DNA of 64,000 nucleotides from Brevundimonas sp. SGAir0440 (GCF_005484585.1 NZ_CP039435.1:620001-684000); one strand, 5' to 3'. Counted from the stretch's first letter, positions 53,224 through 61,956 are shown. Translations and numbers: made by a program. The notes: a model not told the origin generated them from the letters alone.

Positions 53224-53462
53224 GTATCACGGCAGCCAACAGCAATGTGAAGAAGGGCAAGGCGTCAAATCTGCCACCCGGCGCCAAGCTCGCCTACACC
53301 GTCGACGAGGCCGGCCCCGCCATGGGCGTGAGCCGGACCACCGTCTTCGACATGATCCGCAACGGCGAGGTGATGGCGAAGAAGCTGCGCGGCCGCACGA
53401 TCATCACGCGCGATGAACTGCAGCGCGTTATTGACGAGGCGCCACCGGCACGGGCAGCTTGA
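53220..53462 (+). CDS. Excisionase-like helix-turn-helix protein (80 aa)
   Basis: From a GTG overlapping the previous stop. LAYTVDEAGPAMGVSRTTVFDMIRNGEVMAKKLRGRTIITRDELQRVIDEAP is a MerR-type HTH of the excisionase class. Its place next to the arm-domain gene and close to the integrase supports a role in excision. Basic N-terminus (VKKGKASNLPPGAKL). Confidence 0.82.
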   Translation: MSITAANSNVKKGKASNLPPGAKLAYTVDEAGPAMGVSRTTVFDMIRNGEVMAKKLRGRTIITRDELQRVIDEAPPARAA

Positions 53463-53512
53463 CTCGACTCACCCTGCGGTTGCCCGCTAGGAGGGCGCCG
53501 GAGGAGTGATTT

Positions 53513-54679
53513 ATGACTGACGCGACAGCCGCTTTGCCCGGGACTGAGAACCAGCCGTTCGGAGAAGAAGAGATCGCCGCAGCCGAGGGGGCAACGGCTC
53601 GGGATGCGGCTCTCGTCGTCTTGAACTGGGCGAAAACGCACCGTCTGTTCGGCCGTCCCGCCATGGAGGACTCAGCGGAAGCGGTCGACGAAGACCCTCA
53701 GCTGGAACCGCAGCAGCTGTTTGCCGCAAACGCTGTGCAGGAGGTGTTCCGTCGGCGGGCGATCAATCTTATCGGATTCAACGAGTTTGACAAAAAGGTC
53801 GTCGTCTTCACCAAAGGAAAGCTGACCGCCGCAGAGCAGAAGCTCGTCCCTTTCCAGGCTATCCCTGGATACACCATCGAGTACGTAACAGGCGGCCTCG
53901 CCGACGTGAAAGGCAGTCCGCCGCCGCCGCAGCGGCACTATCCCTATGCTCTGCGTAATGGGAAATATACCTGCGGCAGCTCCGTCTACCCTGCCGATTG
54001 CATTGGTGCCGGAACATTGGGCGCCCTCACTCGGAAGCCCGATGGGAAGCTTTTCGGTCTGACCAACAACCACGTGACGGGAGCCTGCAACAATGCGCAG
54101 CCGGGCTTGCCCATCCTCGCGCCTGGCCCTCTCGATGTGTCGAATGAGCATTGCGATCCGTTCACCATTGGTCGTCATTCACAGCTGCTGCCGATCAACG
54201 ACGGCATCCCGGAGAACATCGAGATTAACCTGAACGCCGATGCGGCATGCTTCGAGATCACCGATCAGGCAACGGTGTCCTCATATCAGGGCGATGCCTT
54301 CGATACGCCGGCGGAGGTCGGAACACCTCGGCCGGGAATGAAAGTCGAGAAGATCGGCCGGACCACCGGACACACTACCGGCGTCATCATCGCGCAAGCA
54401 GTCTCGCCGGTCCCGGTCGCCTACGCCGTGCAGGAATACAACGTGCGGAAAACGGTCTTCTTCGACAACGTGTTCGTGGTCCACAGCACTACCGGAGAGC
54501 CCTTCTCGAAGGCCGGAGACTCTGGATCGCTGATCGTGCAGACCGATCCCGATGGCGTGAAGCGCGCGGTTGGTCTTCTGTTTGCTGGCAACCCCAGGAC
54601 CGGCGAGACGTTCATTCTGCCGCTCGCTGAAGTGCTGAAGAAACTCGACCTTAACCTTGTCTCAGGTCATAATGTGTAA
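53513..54679 (+). CDS. Trypsin-like serine protease (388 aa)
   Basis: A chymotrypsin-fold triad is visible: His187 in GLTNNHVTG, a likely Asp243 in NADAACFEI, and Ser337 in KAGDSGSLIV. No signal peptide is present, so it should act in the cytosol. The first 140 residues form a separate helical/beta region (ATARDAALVVLNWAKTHRLF and NLIGFNEFDKKVVVFTKG) with a DxK-type pattern I cannot name. Intracellular trypsin-like proteases are known in bacterial conflict systems. Its stop overlaps the start of a 77-residue gene (TAATG), so the two act together. Confidence 0.82.
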   Translation: MTDATAALPGTENQPFGEEEIAAAEGATARDAALVVLNWAKTHRLFGRPAMEDSAEAVDEDPQLEPQQLFAANAVQEVFRRRAINLIGFNEFDKKVVVFTKGKLTAAEQKLVPFQAIPGYTIEYVTGGLADVKGSPPPPQRHYPYALRNGKYTCGSSVYPADCIGAGTLGALTRKPDGKLFGLTNNHVTGACNNAQPGLPILAPGPLDVSNEHCDPFTIGRHSQLLPINDGIPENIEINLNADAACFEITDQATVSSYQGDAFDTPAEVGTPRPGMKVEKIGRTTGHTTGVIIAQAVSPVPVAYAVQEYNVRKTVFFDNVFVVHSTTGEPFSKAGDSGSLIVQTDPDGVKRAVGLLFAGNPRTGETFILPLAEVLKKLDLNLVSGHNV

Positions 54680-54912
54680 TGGTCGCGATCACCGCCGACA
54701 CTGCCGCTAGACAGCTGGCATCAGAGCTTGCTCTGCCTCCCTCCAGAGGGAGTGTGTTCGCGTGGTTTGACCCGGCTGGAGCCAAAATCGTCATTCGAGC
54801 CGAGCGGAGTTGGCTGCGTCGCCATCCCGAAATCCCGAATACGTACCTCGGTTTCACGGTTGAAACTGACGAGCCTTCAGGCGCGGTCGCCTTTCGATCC
54901 AACCGTCGCTAG
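54679..54912 (+). CDS. Small partner of the trypsin-like protease (77 aa)
   Basis: MVAITADTAARQLASELALPPSRGSVFAWFDPAGAKIVIRAERSW and RRHPEIPNTYLGFTVETDEPSGAVAF. A short beta-rich protein with an FDP-x-G-x-x-IVI-x-A pattern and an IP-x-TY-x-G-F-V-x-x-E-x-P tail; I recall small proteins with such a tail but cannot name them. Translationally coupled to the protease gene. It could be a substrate, inhibitor or sensor. Converges with the integrase by 4 bp. Confidence 0.6.
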   Translation: MVAITADTAARQLASELALPPSRGSVFAWFDPAGAKIVIRAERSWLRRHPEIPNTYLGFTVETDEPSGAVAFRSNRR

Positions 54913-56111
54913 GCGCGCCGCATCTCGACCACCGTCCCGGTCTTCGGGCGGTCCAGATAGCCCGCCCAGGCATCCATCAGCTTGATGCGCTTCTGGAAGG
55001 CATCGCCGCGCCGGTAAGCGCGCTCCGTCTCGTCCCCGACCCTATGCGCCAGCGCCGCCTCTGCGACAGAGTCCGCGAAGGCCGTGCATTCCCCGGCCCA
55101 ATCCCTGAAGGTCGAGCGGAAGCCGTGGACGCTGTAGGCGTCGTCACCCATGCGCTCGAGCAACGCGGACATCGCCGCCGTAGAGAGCGCCGCGCCGTCT
55201 GCCTTGGCGAAGATGAAATCCGCCTTCGGCATTTCCTCCATCAGCTCCGTCACGATCTGAACGGCGCGATCGGTCAGCGGTACCCGGTGCGCGACCTTCA
55301 TCTTCATGCGGTCGGCGGGGACGTTCCAGACCTTGTTGACCAGATCCACCTCACCCGGCCGGGCGAAGATCGTCTCGCTCGTCCGGGCCGCCGTCAGGAT
55401 GGTGAACTCCAGGGCGCGCGCGGCGAGCGCCGGGCGGGCGCGCAGACGGGCCATGAAGTCGGCCGCCGCCTCATAGGGCATGGCCGGATGGTGGCCTTGC
55501 GTCAGACGTTGCCGCTTCGGCAGCAGCAGGGAAAGGTGGCCCTTCCATCGCGCGGGGTTCTCGCCCTTCCGCAAGCCCTTCGCCTTCGCGGCGTCCAGAA
55601 CCCGCTCGATCCGGCCGCGAGTGCGTGACGCGGTTTCGGGCTTAATCGACCAGATCGGCTTGAGCACGTCCAGCACGTCCTCGGTCGAGACCGCATCGAT
55701 GGCCAGCGGCCGCAGGCGGGCGGCATCGACGGTCAGGCTCTGCTTCCACTGATAGAGGTGCTTCGCGTTCTTCCACTCCGGGGCCAGCGCCTTCAGCAGA
55801 TCGTCCGCGACATCGCCGAAGGTCACGCCCTCAACCTGGGCTGCCTTCTTGGCCTCGATGGGGTTGATGCTCTTCGCCACCTGGCGCCGAGCTTCCTCGG
55901 CGATCTCCCGAGCCTCGGCCAGCGACGTGACCGCCAGACCACCGAGGCCCATCTGTTTGCGCGCGCCGCGCCATTGGAAGATGAAGGTCCAGCGCTTGCC
56001 GACGCCGCTCTTATCGACTTCCAGATACAGACCACCGCCGTCGGCATGAAGGCCGGGCTGTTTCGTCGTGGTGACGAAGCGGTGTGTCAGACGGTTGGTC
56101 GGTCGCGCCAT
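54909..56111 (-). CDS. int: Tyrosine integrase of element 2 (P4/DUF4102 type)
   Basis: 400 residues. N-terminal arm-binding domain (residues 10-80, GLHADGGGLYLEVDKSGVGKRW), core-binding domain (about 95-185) and catalytic domain: Arg in ILTAARTSETIFARPGEVDL, HGFRSTFRDWAGE (HxLR-type), AHRVG (His) and AYRRGD (Tyr). It faces inward from the right end with arm repeats just upstream. Confidence 0.94.
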   Translation of the reverse strand: MARPTNRLTHRFVTTTKQPGLHADGGGLYLEVDKSGVGKRWTFIFQWRGARKQMGLGGLAVTSLAEAREIAEEARRQVAKSINPIEAKKAAQVEGVTFGDVADDLLKALAPEWKNAKHLYQWKQSLTVDAARLRPLAIDAVSTEDVLDVLKPIWSIKPETASRTRGRIERVLDAAKAKGLRKGENPARWKGHLSLLLPKRQRLTQGHHPAMPYEAAADFMARLRARPALAARALEFTILTAARTSETIFARPGEVDLVNKVWNVPADRMKMKVAHRVPLTDRAVQIVTELMEEMPKADFIFAKADGAALSTAAMSALLERMGDDAYSVHGFRSTFRDWAGECTAFADSVAEAALAHRVGDETERAYRRGDAFQKRIKLMDAWAGYLDRPKTGTVVEMRRA

Positions 56112-56154
56112 AAGTAGAACGTAGCATGAACTCGCGTTCTTGGCGCGTTCTGCC

Positions 56155-56178
56155 TTACCCTAAAAGTTACCCTAAAAG
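56155..56178 (+). repeat. Arm-type sites of integrase 2 (right)
   Basis: Two perfect tandem copies of TTACCCTAAAAG, 44 bp upstream of the integrase start. They match the pair at 38880. Confidence 0.72.
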
Positions 56179-56294
56179 CGGACGCGGCTTGCACCGCACC
56201 GCCACGGACACTTACGGACGACGCGCCCCGCAACGTCAATGGTAGCGGGCATCTTCTGGACTGATGTGAACCTTCTCGAATACAGGTCGGTGTT

Positions 56295-56309
56295 CCCTCG
56301 GCTCCACCA
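56295..56309 (+). repeat. Short tRNA-like att core, right end of element 2
   Basis: CCCTCGGCTCCACCA, 15 bp shared with the tRNA-Ala 3' end. The sequence before it (AGGTCGGTGTT) departs from the tRNA, so this is a minimal core. An inverted copy closes the third unit at 59813-59827. Confidence 0.6.
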
Positions 56310-56571
56310 AATCCTTGCTCCACAAGGGTTTGGACGGAAACAGGCGATAAAACTGACACCACGCTGCTACACACGGCTTCCAAGCGACCGTCGAAAAAGC
56401 GTTCTCATACAGTTAGTTCACTGTCGCGAGACTGTAGCACCACCTCGTCGCACACACCGTTCAAACGGCCTCTTCAACCGTCCCCTCGGTCATCTGATGC
56501 TCGGCGTCGGCAATCGTCTGGCCTGATCGTTCGGGGATCGACCTACTATCTTCGGCTTCGTGTTCCGCGTT
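56295..56571 (+). repeat. 277-bp inverted repeat, left copy
   Basis: Identical to the reverse complement of 59551-59827 as far as I can read, and exactly the same length. It carries the att core and codes, in frame with the integrase downstream, for SSGLIVRGSTYYLRLRVPR. Confidence 0.88.
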
Positions 56572-56573
56572 CG

Positions 56574-57890
56574 TTGGCCGGGATCATCGGCAAGACGGAG
56601 GTCATGAAGTCTCTCGGCACCGGCTATCGGGCTGATGCTGTCCGCAAAGCTCGGATCGTCGCAGCAGCGTTCGAGCAGCAATGGCGAGACATCGAAGCCC
56701 ACGGCATTCAGCCTGTTATCCCGATTACGCCAGACCGTTCGAAGCTCGTGCCGACGACCCCGGCGTCACCAGCGGATAAGACGCTTCGCCAAGCGTTCGA
56801 ACTGTTCCGATCCGATCCCGCGAAACAGCGCAGCCGGAAGACAGACCTCCACTATCTGAACCTCATCGAGTTGACGGTCGGACTTTGGGGCGAAAGTCGC
56901 ACGATCCGCTCCATCGACCGTGAAGCGTCACGCGAGCTTCTCGATGTGCTCCTGTGGTTGCCAGCGAACGCCGAGAAGAAGTTTCCGAAGCTGTCGCCTC
57001 TCGCGGCTTCGAGGATGGCGAAAGAGAAGGGCCTGACTGGGCGGCTCTCGCCCGCCTCTGTTAACGGCTACATGTGCAAGTTCCGCGCGGTGATGAACTT
57101 CTGTCAAAACGAGGGTTGGATCGAACGGAACCCAGCCAAGGGGCTTCAGGTCATCGACCGGGTGAAGCGAAGGGATAAACGCCTACCATTTTCCACCGAG
57201 CAGCTACGCCTTATCTTCGATGCGCCGATCTACAGAGGTTGCGTTGACGATTGGGCCGGATACTCCACACCCGGTTACGCGCACCCACGTCGTGGCCGGT
57301 TCTGGGTGCCTTTGATCGCCTTGTTCTCGGGCATGCGAATGAACGAGATTTGCCAGCTTCACGTCGCAGACATTCATCGGCTGGACGATGTGGACTGCTT
57401 CTTCGTGACGGAGGGGCCGTCCGATGTGGACAACGGGAAACGCCTCAAGACAGAAGCCAGCGAGCGGTTCATTCCGGTCCACCCCGCGTTGATCGAGATC
57501 GGGTTCATGACTTTTGTTGAGCAGCGGCGCGAGGCTGGCGCGGTGCGCTTGTTCTCTGAACTCCAGAAGTCCAGCACCGGCTATTATAGCGACCCATTCT
57601 CGAAGTGGTTCAGGCGGTTCTTGGAACGCGCCGGTGCTCGCCGAGAGAAGACCTGCTTCCATTCGTTTCGGCACTGCTATCGCGACGCGCTCCGCGAGGC
57701 GCGCGTTGAGCATGAGATTGCACTTGCGCTGGGCGGTTGGTCGTCCGGAAGCGGGAACGAAGGCGGCGAGACTGCTGCCGCTTATGGGCGAGGCTACCGA
57801 GCCAGCACACTCTATGAAGCAATCGGGAGGGTCAGGTATGATGGGTTGGACCTCTCACACCTCTCTGAAATTACCATAGAGGGAGCTTAA
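56574..57890 (+). CDS. Tyrosine integrase (DUF6538 type) without a usual start codon
   Basis: 438 residues from TTG at 56574, but the reading frame is open from 56265 and the DUF6538 signature RGSTYYLRLRVPR lies upstream, inside the left inverted repeat. No ATG, GTG or TTG is found in frame between 56265 and 56574. A core-binding domain is followed by a catalytic domain with LIALFSGMRMNEICQLHVADI (Arg), FHSFRHCYRDALREARV (HxxR) and AAAYGRGY (Tyr). The protein is either silent in this orientation or starts at a CTG such as 56523. See the finding on the inverted repeat. Confidence 0.75.
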   Translation: MAGIIGKTEVMKSLGTGYRADAVRKARIVAAAFEQQWRDIEAHGIQPVIPITPDRSKLVPTTPASPADKTLRQAFELFRSDPAKQRSRKTDLHYLNLIELTVGLWGESRTIRSIDREASRELLDVLLWLPANAEKKFPKLSPLAASRMAKEKGLTGRLSPASVNGYMCKFRAVMNFCQNEGWIERNPAKGLQVIDRVKRRDKRLPFSTEQLRLIFDAPIYRGCVDDWAGYSTPGYAHPRRGRFWVPLIALFSGMRMNEICQLHVADIHRLDDVDCFFVTEGPSDVDNGKRLKTEASERFIPVHPALIEIGFMTFVEQRREAGAVRLFSELQKSSTGYYSDPFSKWFRRFLERAGARREKTCFHSFRHCYRDALREARVEHEIALALGGWSSGSGNEGGETAAAYGRGYRASTLYEAIGRVRYDGLDLSHLSEITIEGA

Positions 57891-58062
57891 GCGGCCCCAA
57901 AGGCTGCAACTCCCGTGCTTCAATCAAATTGATCGCAACAAATCAGAAGCTGAATCTCGGCATCAAAGCCTTGTTGAATCGGAGTCAAGCGGTTTGTGGA
58001 GCCTGTTTCGACCTCTACGAATCAAATCACGATCAAATGTCTCGCGGGACCTCAACGCACGT

Positions 58063-59514
58063 CTAATCCCAGAAAGGCACATAGCCACTTTTGGGCCGAT
58101 CAGAATCGGCAGGACGTATCAGTCCTTCATCCATAGCTTCACGGATAACGCGGGACACCTGAGCAGCGTTCTGGTCTTCGATTCCAAAGCGTTCTCGCAG
58201 ACTGGCGTTCGTCATGCGCTTGCGCTCGTGGCGGCGTAGGCAAGCATGCTGATAACAGATTTCAACCCGTTGTTGCCGGTCCAACTCGGCAAAGGATTTT
58301 GGTCCCAGCAGGGTCACTCTGGTCGTCCCGTCCACGGTCTCAAAGTTGGGGGCGGGCAGTCTATATTGCTCGGTAGCTTCTACCACTTTGACAAGCCCCG
58401 AGCCCAACTCCTCACACATGCCCATGCGTCGCATCAGACTGGCGAGGTGCTCGTTTCGGGACCGAGGTGGGGCTCCGAAAAGCTTTCGGATCATTTCGTT
58501 GACCGGAACGCCCGGATTGGAAATCTCGATTCGATCTGCGTAAATTTCTACAATCGGGCTCGTGCCACTGATCGTCATATCTTGGTGGACAAGTGCGTTG
58601 GCGATCAACTCACGGATCGCAATCTGCGGGTAGGCGCGGTGACTTGATCGAAGACCATTCTCGATCCGCTCCTCCATAGGCAGGAGATCATCGATAAACT
58701 TCAGCATACCGGTGAAGCCAGCAGCGTAGCCTCGAACACCCTCCTGAGTGCGGAGGGTTTTGCCCTTGCTCACACCGTCATACTGAACGACGCGCAGAGC
58801 TTTTCGCGCAATCGCAGGGAAGGCGTCCAGACGACGAGCGATAAGGATCGCTCCCAGATTGAGGATATTCCAGCGATCCCCGACATCTTTCGAAATCAAC
58901 CTGTCGGCTGCAAATCGCTCCAAGACGCCATCATCGGTAGAGGGCGCCTTCTCGCCCAGAAGATTGAAGAACGCTTCGTGATCCAAAGCGGCCAGAACGT
59001 CATCTGCTGTTTGAAAGGTCGCCGCGACTCCCGTCTCCCAAGCGAATGGGCGCAGCTTTCCAAGTAGGTCAGCCTCACGCTCTGGATAATCGGTAAGCTT
59101 CGGAGTCGCGCTGCCTATCCGAATGTAGGGAATGTCTTGGAACTTGATCGATACCATTCGTGCGGACGGTATCTCCAAAACCACGACACGCCCCTCCTCG
59201 AACGAGGCGGTGTGGAAGCGCAACGATGGGCTGGGGATCAGATTTTTTCCGAGCCAGAATTCCAGCGGCTCGTTTCCCTTTTTCTCCGTGCTGGGCTCGA
59301 AAGAAGTGCCGACGATCTCGTGGTCATCGTCGCGGATGCCCCACACCAAGTAACCTGATTGTTGACCAGCCAGACAAGCAGCGTTGGCAATGGCGGAGAT
59401 CGTCTTACCCATTCGCTCTGGATCAAGATTGTTGTGCTTGAACTCCGCCCAGTCCGTTTCGGCCGGGAGTTTTCGGAGGTCGGCAATCAACATCTTCAGG
59501 CGATCAGAATCCAT
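58063..59514 (-). CDS. AlbA-domain ATP-binding protein (483 aa)
   Basis: N-terminal AlbA_2/Schlafen-like domain (ETDWAEFKHNNLDPERMGKTISAIANAACLAGQQSGYLVWGIRDDDHEIVGTSF), a middle region, a GHKL-type ATPase domain (AIRELIANALVHQDMTISGTSPIVEIYADRIEISNPGVP, with the N-box ExxxNAxxH) and a C-terminal winged helix (NASLRERFGIEDQNAAQVSRVIREAMDEGLI). Known as putative transcriptional regulators, often near mobile elements and defence genes. Its start is 36 bp inside the right inverted repeat, so that repeat may hold its promoter. Confidence 0.88.
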   Translation of the reverse strand: MDSDRLKMLIADLRKLPAETDWAEFKHNNLDPERMGKTISAIANAACLAGQQSGYLVWGIRDDDHEIVGTSFEPSTEKKGNEPLEFWLGKNLIPSPSLRFHTASFEEGRVVVLEIPSARMVSIKFQDIPYIRIGSATPKLTDYPEREADLLGKLRPFAWETGVAATFQTADDVLAALDHEAFFNLLGEKAPSTDDGVLERFAADRLISKDVGDRWNILNLGAILIARRLDAFPAIARKALRVVQYDGVSKGKTLRTQEGVRGYAAGFTGMLKFIDDLLPMEERIENGLRSSHRAYPQIAIRELIANALVHQDMTISGTSPIVEIYADRIEISNPGVPVNEMIRKLFGAPPRSRNEHLASLMRRMGMCEELGSGLVKVVEATEQYRLPAPNFETVDGTTRVTLLGPKSFAELDRQQRVEICYQHACLRRHERKRMTNASLRERFGIEDQNAAQVSRVIREAMDEGLIRPADSDRPKSGYVPFWD

Positions 59515-59548
59515 TCAGACACCCTACACGAGTTGCACAAGCTTTGCG

Positions 59549-59932
59549 TCAACGCGGAACACGAAGCCGAAGATAGTAGGTCGATCCCCGAACGATCAGG
59601 CCAGACGATTGCCGACGCCGAGCATCAGATGACCGAGGGGACGGTTGAAGAGGCCGTTTGAACGGTGTGTGCGACGAGGTGGTGCTACAGTCTCGCGACA
59701 GTGAACTAACTGTATGAGAACGCTTTTTCGACGGTCGCTTGGAAGCCGTGTGTAGCAGCGTGGTGTCAGTTTTATCGCCTGTTTCCGTCCAAACCCTTGT
59801 GGAGCAAGGATTTGGTGGAGCCGAGGGGACGCCAGAGGTGCCGTTTTCACGGCTGCCGTGATTTTGGGCTGCACGGCCTCCAGACGGTTCGTCCTGGCCT
59901 TGGGTGACCGTAGGGGCGATCTCGTCGGTCAT
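59549..59932 (-). pseudogene. Chimeric open frame: outside ATG joined to the integrase 5' part
   Basis: MTDEIAPTVTQGQDEPSGGR follows GGAGACCTC-ATG (59932), outside the right inverted repeat, and runs in frame through the whole repeat to LRVPR, then stops. Inside the repeat its frame is the integrase frame. It is what the integrase 5' end would look like with a proper start; in this orientation the body is missing. Listed as a truncated gene. Confidence 0.6.
59551..59827 (-). repeat. 277-bp inverted repeat, right copy
   Basis: Reverse complement of 56295-56571. The right copy ends at the att core CCCTCGGCTCCACCA in inverted orientation. Confidence 0.88.
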
Positions 59933-59966
59933 GAGGTCTCCAGGTGGCTCTCAGGCATTCACGTCA

Positions 59967-60590
59967 TCATGCCGCCACGGTGGCAGCATCGGTCTGCCCT
60001 GCCGGGGCCATCGACCGTTTTACCCGTTGGACCGTGGCCGTGCTGAATCCGGTCGCCTTTGCGATCGTACGGATGGACTGGCCACGGTTCAGGCGATCGC
60101 GGACCGGCTTGAGGTCGATCGGCGCGATGGCGGGGCGGCCCAGGCGGGTGCCTTTGGCGCGAGCGCGGTCGAGCCCCGCATTGATCCTGGTCGTGATGAT
60201 GGCTCGTTCGAACTCGGCGAAGACGGCCAGCATCTGGAAGAGCATACGGCCCGAGGGCGTCGAGGTATCGACGGCCTGTTGGTGCAGATAGAGGTCGCAG
60301 CCCCTGGCCTGGATGTCGGATAGGAAGGCCACCAGATCGGGCAGAGAGCGTCCCAGACGATCGACGGCGAAGGCGGCGACCATATCGACCTCTCGACGAT
60401 GGACGGCCTTCATCAGAGCATCGAATCCGGGACGCTTGTCCCGGCTCTTGGCTCCGCTGATCCCGGCGTCTTCGAAGACCTGGACGATGGTCCAGCCGGA
60501 TCGTTCGGCGACCTCGTTCAGGATTCGAAGCTGGTTCTCGGTCGTCTGCTGATCGGTTGAGACCCTGAGGTAAATCCCTGCGCGTTTCAC
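59967..60590 (-). CDS. Serine recombinase (resolvase/invertase family)
   Basis: 207 residues from GTG at 60590. The catalytic Ser is in IYLRVSTDQQTTENQ (about residue 10). DAGISGAKSRDKRPGFDALM, AVDRLGRSLPDLVAFL and AFAEFER-like QMLAVFAEFERAIITTRINAGLDRARAKG follow, and a C-terminal HTH is seen (SIRTIAKATGFSTATVQRVKR). The family includes Tn3-type resolvases and Hin/Gin-type invertases. It lies 140 bp outside the right inverted repeat. A much longer upstream frame is open but only shadows the divergent gene. Confidence 0.92.
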   Translation of the reverse strand: MKRAGIYLRVSTDQQTTENQLRILNEVAERSGWTIVQVFEDAGISGAKSRDKRPGFDALMKAVHRREVDMVAAFAVDRLGRSLPDLVAFLSDIQARGCDLYLHQQAVDTSTPSGRMLFQMLAVFAEFERAIITTRINAGLDRARAKGTRLGRPAIAPIDLKPVRDRLNRGQSIRTIAKATGFSTATVQRVKRSMAPAGQTDAATVAA

Positions 60591-60635
60591 GGGCGTGAGA
60601 CTCCCACAGTTCTCCAGGGCGTCAAGGAAATGCTG

Positions 60636-61049
60636 ATGTCCTCGGGCGATGGTGTGGACATGACTTCGGCTGAACCAGACCTCCAGGATGTCATGGCCGC
60701 CATCGGCGAAGTGATGTTGCGGTGGGGCTTCCTCGAAGCCGTGATGCTGGAGAAGCTCGATCAAGCGAGTGCCGTTATTCATCCAACGGCACCTCCGATT
60801 CAGCAATGGCGGCGCGCCAGCACCCATATCGGACAGCCCTTCGTTCAATGGCTGGAAGAGATCGAAAGGGCAGCAGTTGTCCGAAACCTGCTCGCTCATG
60901 GCCTCAACGGCGCGCGCTCGGTCCCACGTTGCGAGGTCTATTGCCGACAGCCAGGGGGAGCGATCACTTCCATCAGCCTCGGCGAGCTCCAGGCCGCCGC
61001 GCAAGAGATCGACGGCCTCCGTCTTCGCCTTCACCTCAACCGCGCATGA
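60636..61049 (+). CDS. HEPN-like protein (137 aa)
   Basis: AAGGA at 60624-60628 fits the ATG at 60636. Two long helices (LQDVMAAIGEVMLRWGFLEAVMLEKLDQA and QWLEEIERAAVVRNLLAHGLNGARS) with RNLLAH, an RX4H motif with Asn after Arg, as in HEPN ribonucleases. It has no clear partner gene. It is divergent from the serine recombinase and close to a restriction locus, so a defence or toxin role is plausible but not shown. Confidence 0.6.
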   Translation: MSSGDGVDMTSAEPDLQDVMAAIGEVMLRWGFLEAVMLEKLDQASAVIHPTAPPIQQWRRASTHIGQPFVQWLEEIERAAVVRNLLAHGLNGARSVPRCEVYCRQPGGAITSISLGELQAAAQEIDGLRLRLHLNRA

Positions 61050-61194
61050 CGCCCAACTCGCGTGACTCATTCACATGATTGCTGACACGCCCGGCTGTCC
61101 TGAACGGATGCCCGTACGCCGGGCTCGGAGAGAAGATTGTGCGGGCGGGATTTTGTTACGCCCGCAAGGTTGGGCCGGCGGTCCAGCTACTCGG

Positions 61195-61956
61195 CTACCA
61201 GACCCGCCGGCGCCCTTGAGCGGAGGTAAGGAAATCATCGTCCAAGGCTCCTTGGTTCAAATCGAGCCACGCTTTCGCTCGATGATAGGCTGGCATGATC
61301 TCCGCTAACGCAGCCCAGAAATCCGGCCCATGGGATCGAACCTTCAGGTGAACCAGTTCGTGCGCGACCACATATTCGAGCACCGCCTTGGGCGCGAAGA
61401 CGAGGGTCCAGTTAATCAGGATGGCCCCTGTCGGGCCACAGGCACCCCAGCCGGTCTTCATGTCGGCCACGCGGATGGTTCGAGGCTTGAGGTCGAACCG
61501 CCGTCGATACGCGGCGGCGATCTCCATCACGTCGCGCCGCACGCGCCGCTTGAGCCATAGCTTGATTTCGGTGGCAACGATCCCGTCCTGATCCTCGCCT
61601 CGGACCCACGTGGGAAGGTCCACGACGAAGCCGTTCTTGAAGGCGATCTCGATGTGTGGCCCGTCATGCCGCCGCACGGTCAGCTTCGCCATTCGTCCGC
61701 GATAGGGAATCTTCGAGCCCGTCATGAACCGCGGCACGACTGCCCGCTTCGTCACGACCGCCTCAAGCTCGCGCAGGGTGTTGAACAGCCACTGCCGCTT
61801 GCGGGTCAGGAAGGCGTCGATCTCCGCGTCGTCGTCCGTCGTCAGAACCAGGACTTCGACATGGCCGGGTGTGACCGTGATCCGCCGCTCCGAAGCGGCT
61901 GCGGATCGCCGAAGTTCAAAGGCGACCTCGGTCTGGCCGATGCGCACCACGCCCAT
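61195..61956 (-). CDS. YgjP/SprT-like metallopeptidase (DUF45, M48-type)
   Basis: 253 residues from the ATG at 61956, which overlaps the hsdR stop (ATGA). The zinc site is VVAHELVHLKVRSHGPDFWAAL (HExxH and downstream His). GWGACGPTGAILINWTLVFAPKAVLEYVVAHEL is typical of the family. These peptidases are often found directly after hsdR in type I restriction loci, but their role there is not settled. Confidence 0.9.
   Translation of the reverse strand: MGVVRIGQTEVAFELRRSAAASERRITVTPGHVEVLVLTTDDDAEIDAFLTRKRQWLFNTLRELEAVVTKRAVVPRFMTGSKIPYRGRMAKLTVRRHDGPHIEIAFKNGFVVDLPTWVRGEDQDGIVATEIKLWLKRRVRRDVMEIAAAYRRRFDLKPRTIRVADMKTGWGACGPTGAILINWTLVFAPKAVLEYVVAHELVHLKVRSHGPDFWAALAEIMPAYHRAKAWLDLNQGALDDDFLTSAQGRRRVW

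Larger units (their letters stand above)
38789..56309. mobile_element. Integrative element 2, lambdoid-type cryptic prophage or satellite
   Basis: About 17.5 kb from the att copy at 38789 to a 15-bp tRNA-like core at 56295-56309. It has its own integrase (54909-56111), arm repeats at both ends, a CI/Cro-like switch, replication genes, lysis genes, an excisionase-like gene and a protease cargo. I recognise no capsid, portal, tail or large terminase gene; one small gene looks like a small terminase subunit. Confidence 0.8.
56295..59827. mobile_element. Third unit: integrase and AlbA-type gene between perfect 277-bp inverted repeats
   Basis: About 3.5 kb. Two inverted 277-bp copies (56295-56571 and 59551-59827) enclose a 2,979-bp segment with the integrase body and an AlbA-domain gene. 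The repeats include the att core and the 5' part of the integrase frame. Recombination between them would flip the segment. A serine recombinase gene lies 140 bp outside the right copy. Confidence 0.72.

Noticed and set aside
60600..61070. N-terminal extension of the serine recombinase (about 160 codons)
   Set aside because: The resolvase domain starts at VKRAGIYLRVST (GTG at 60590); the extension only mirrors the divergent HEPN-like gene.
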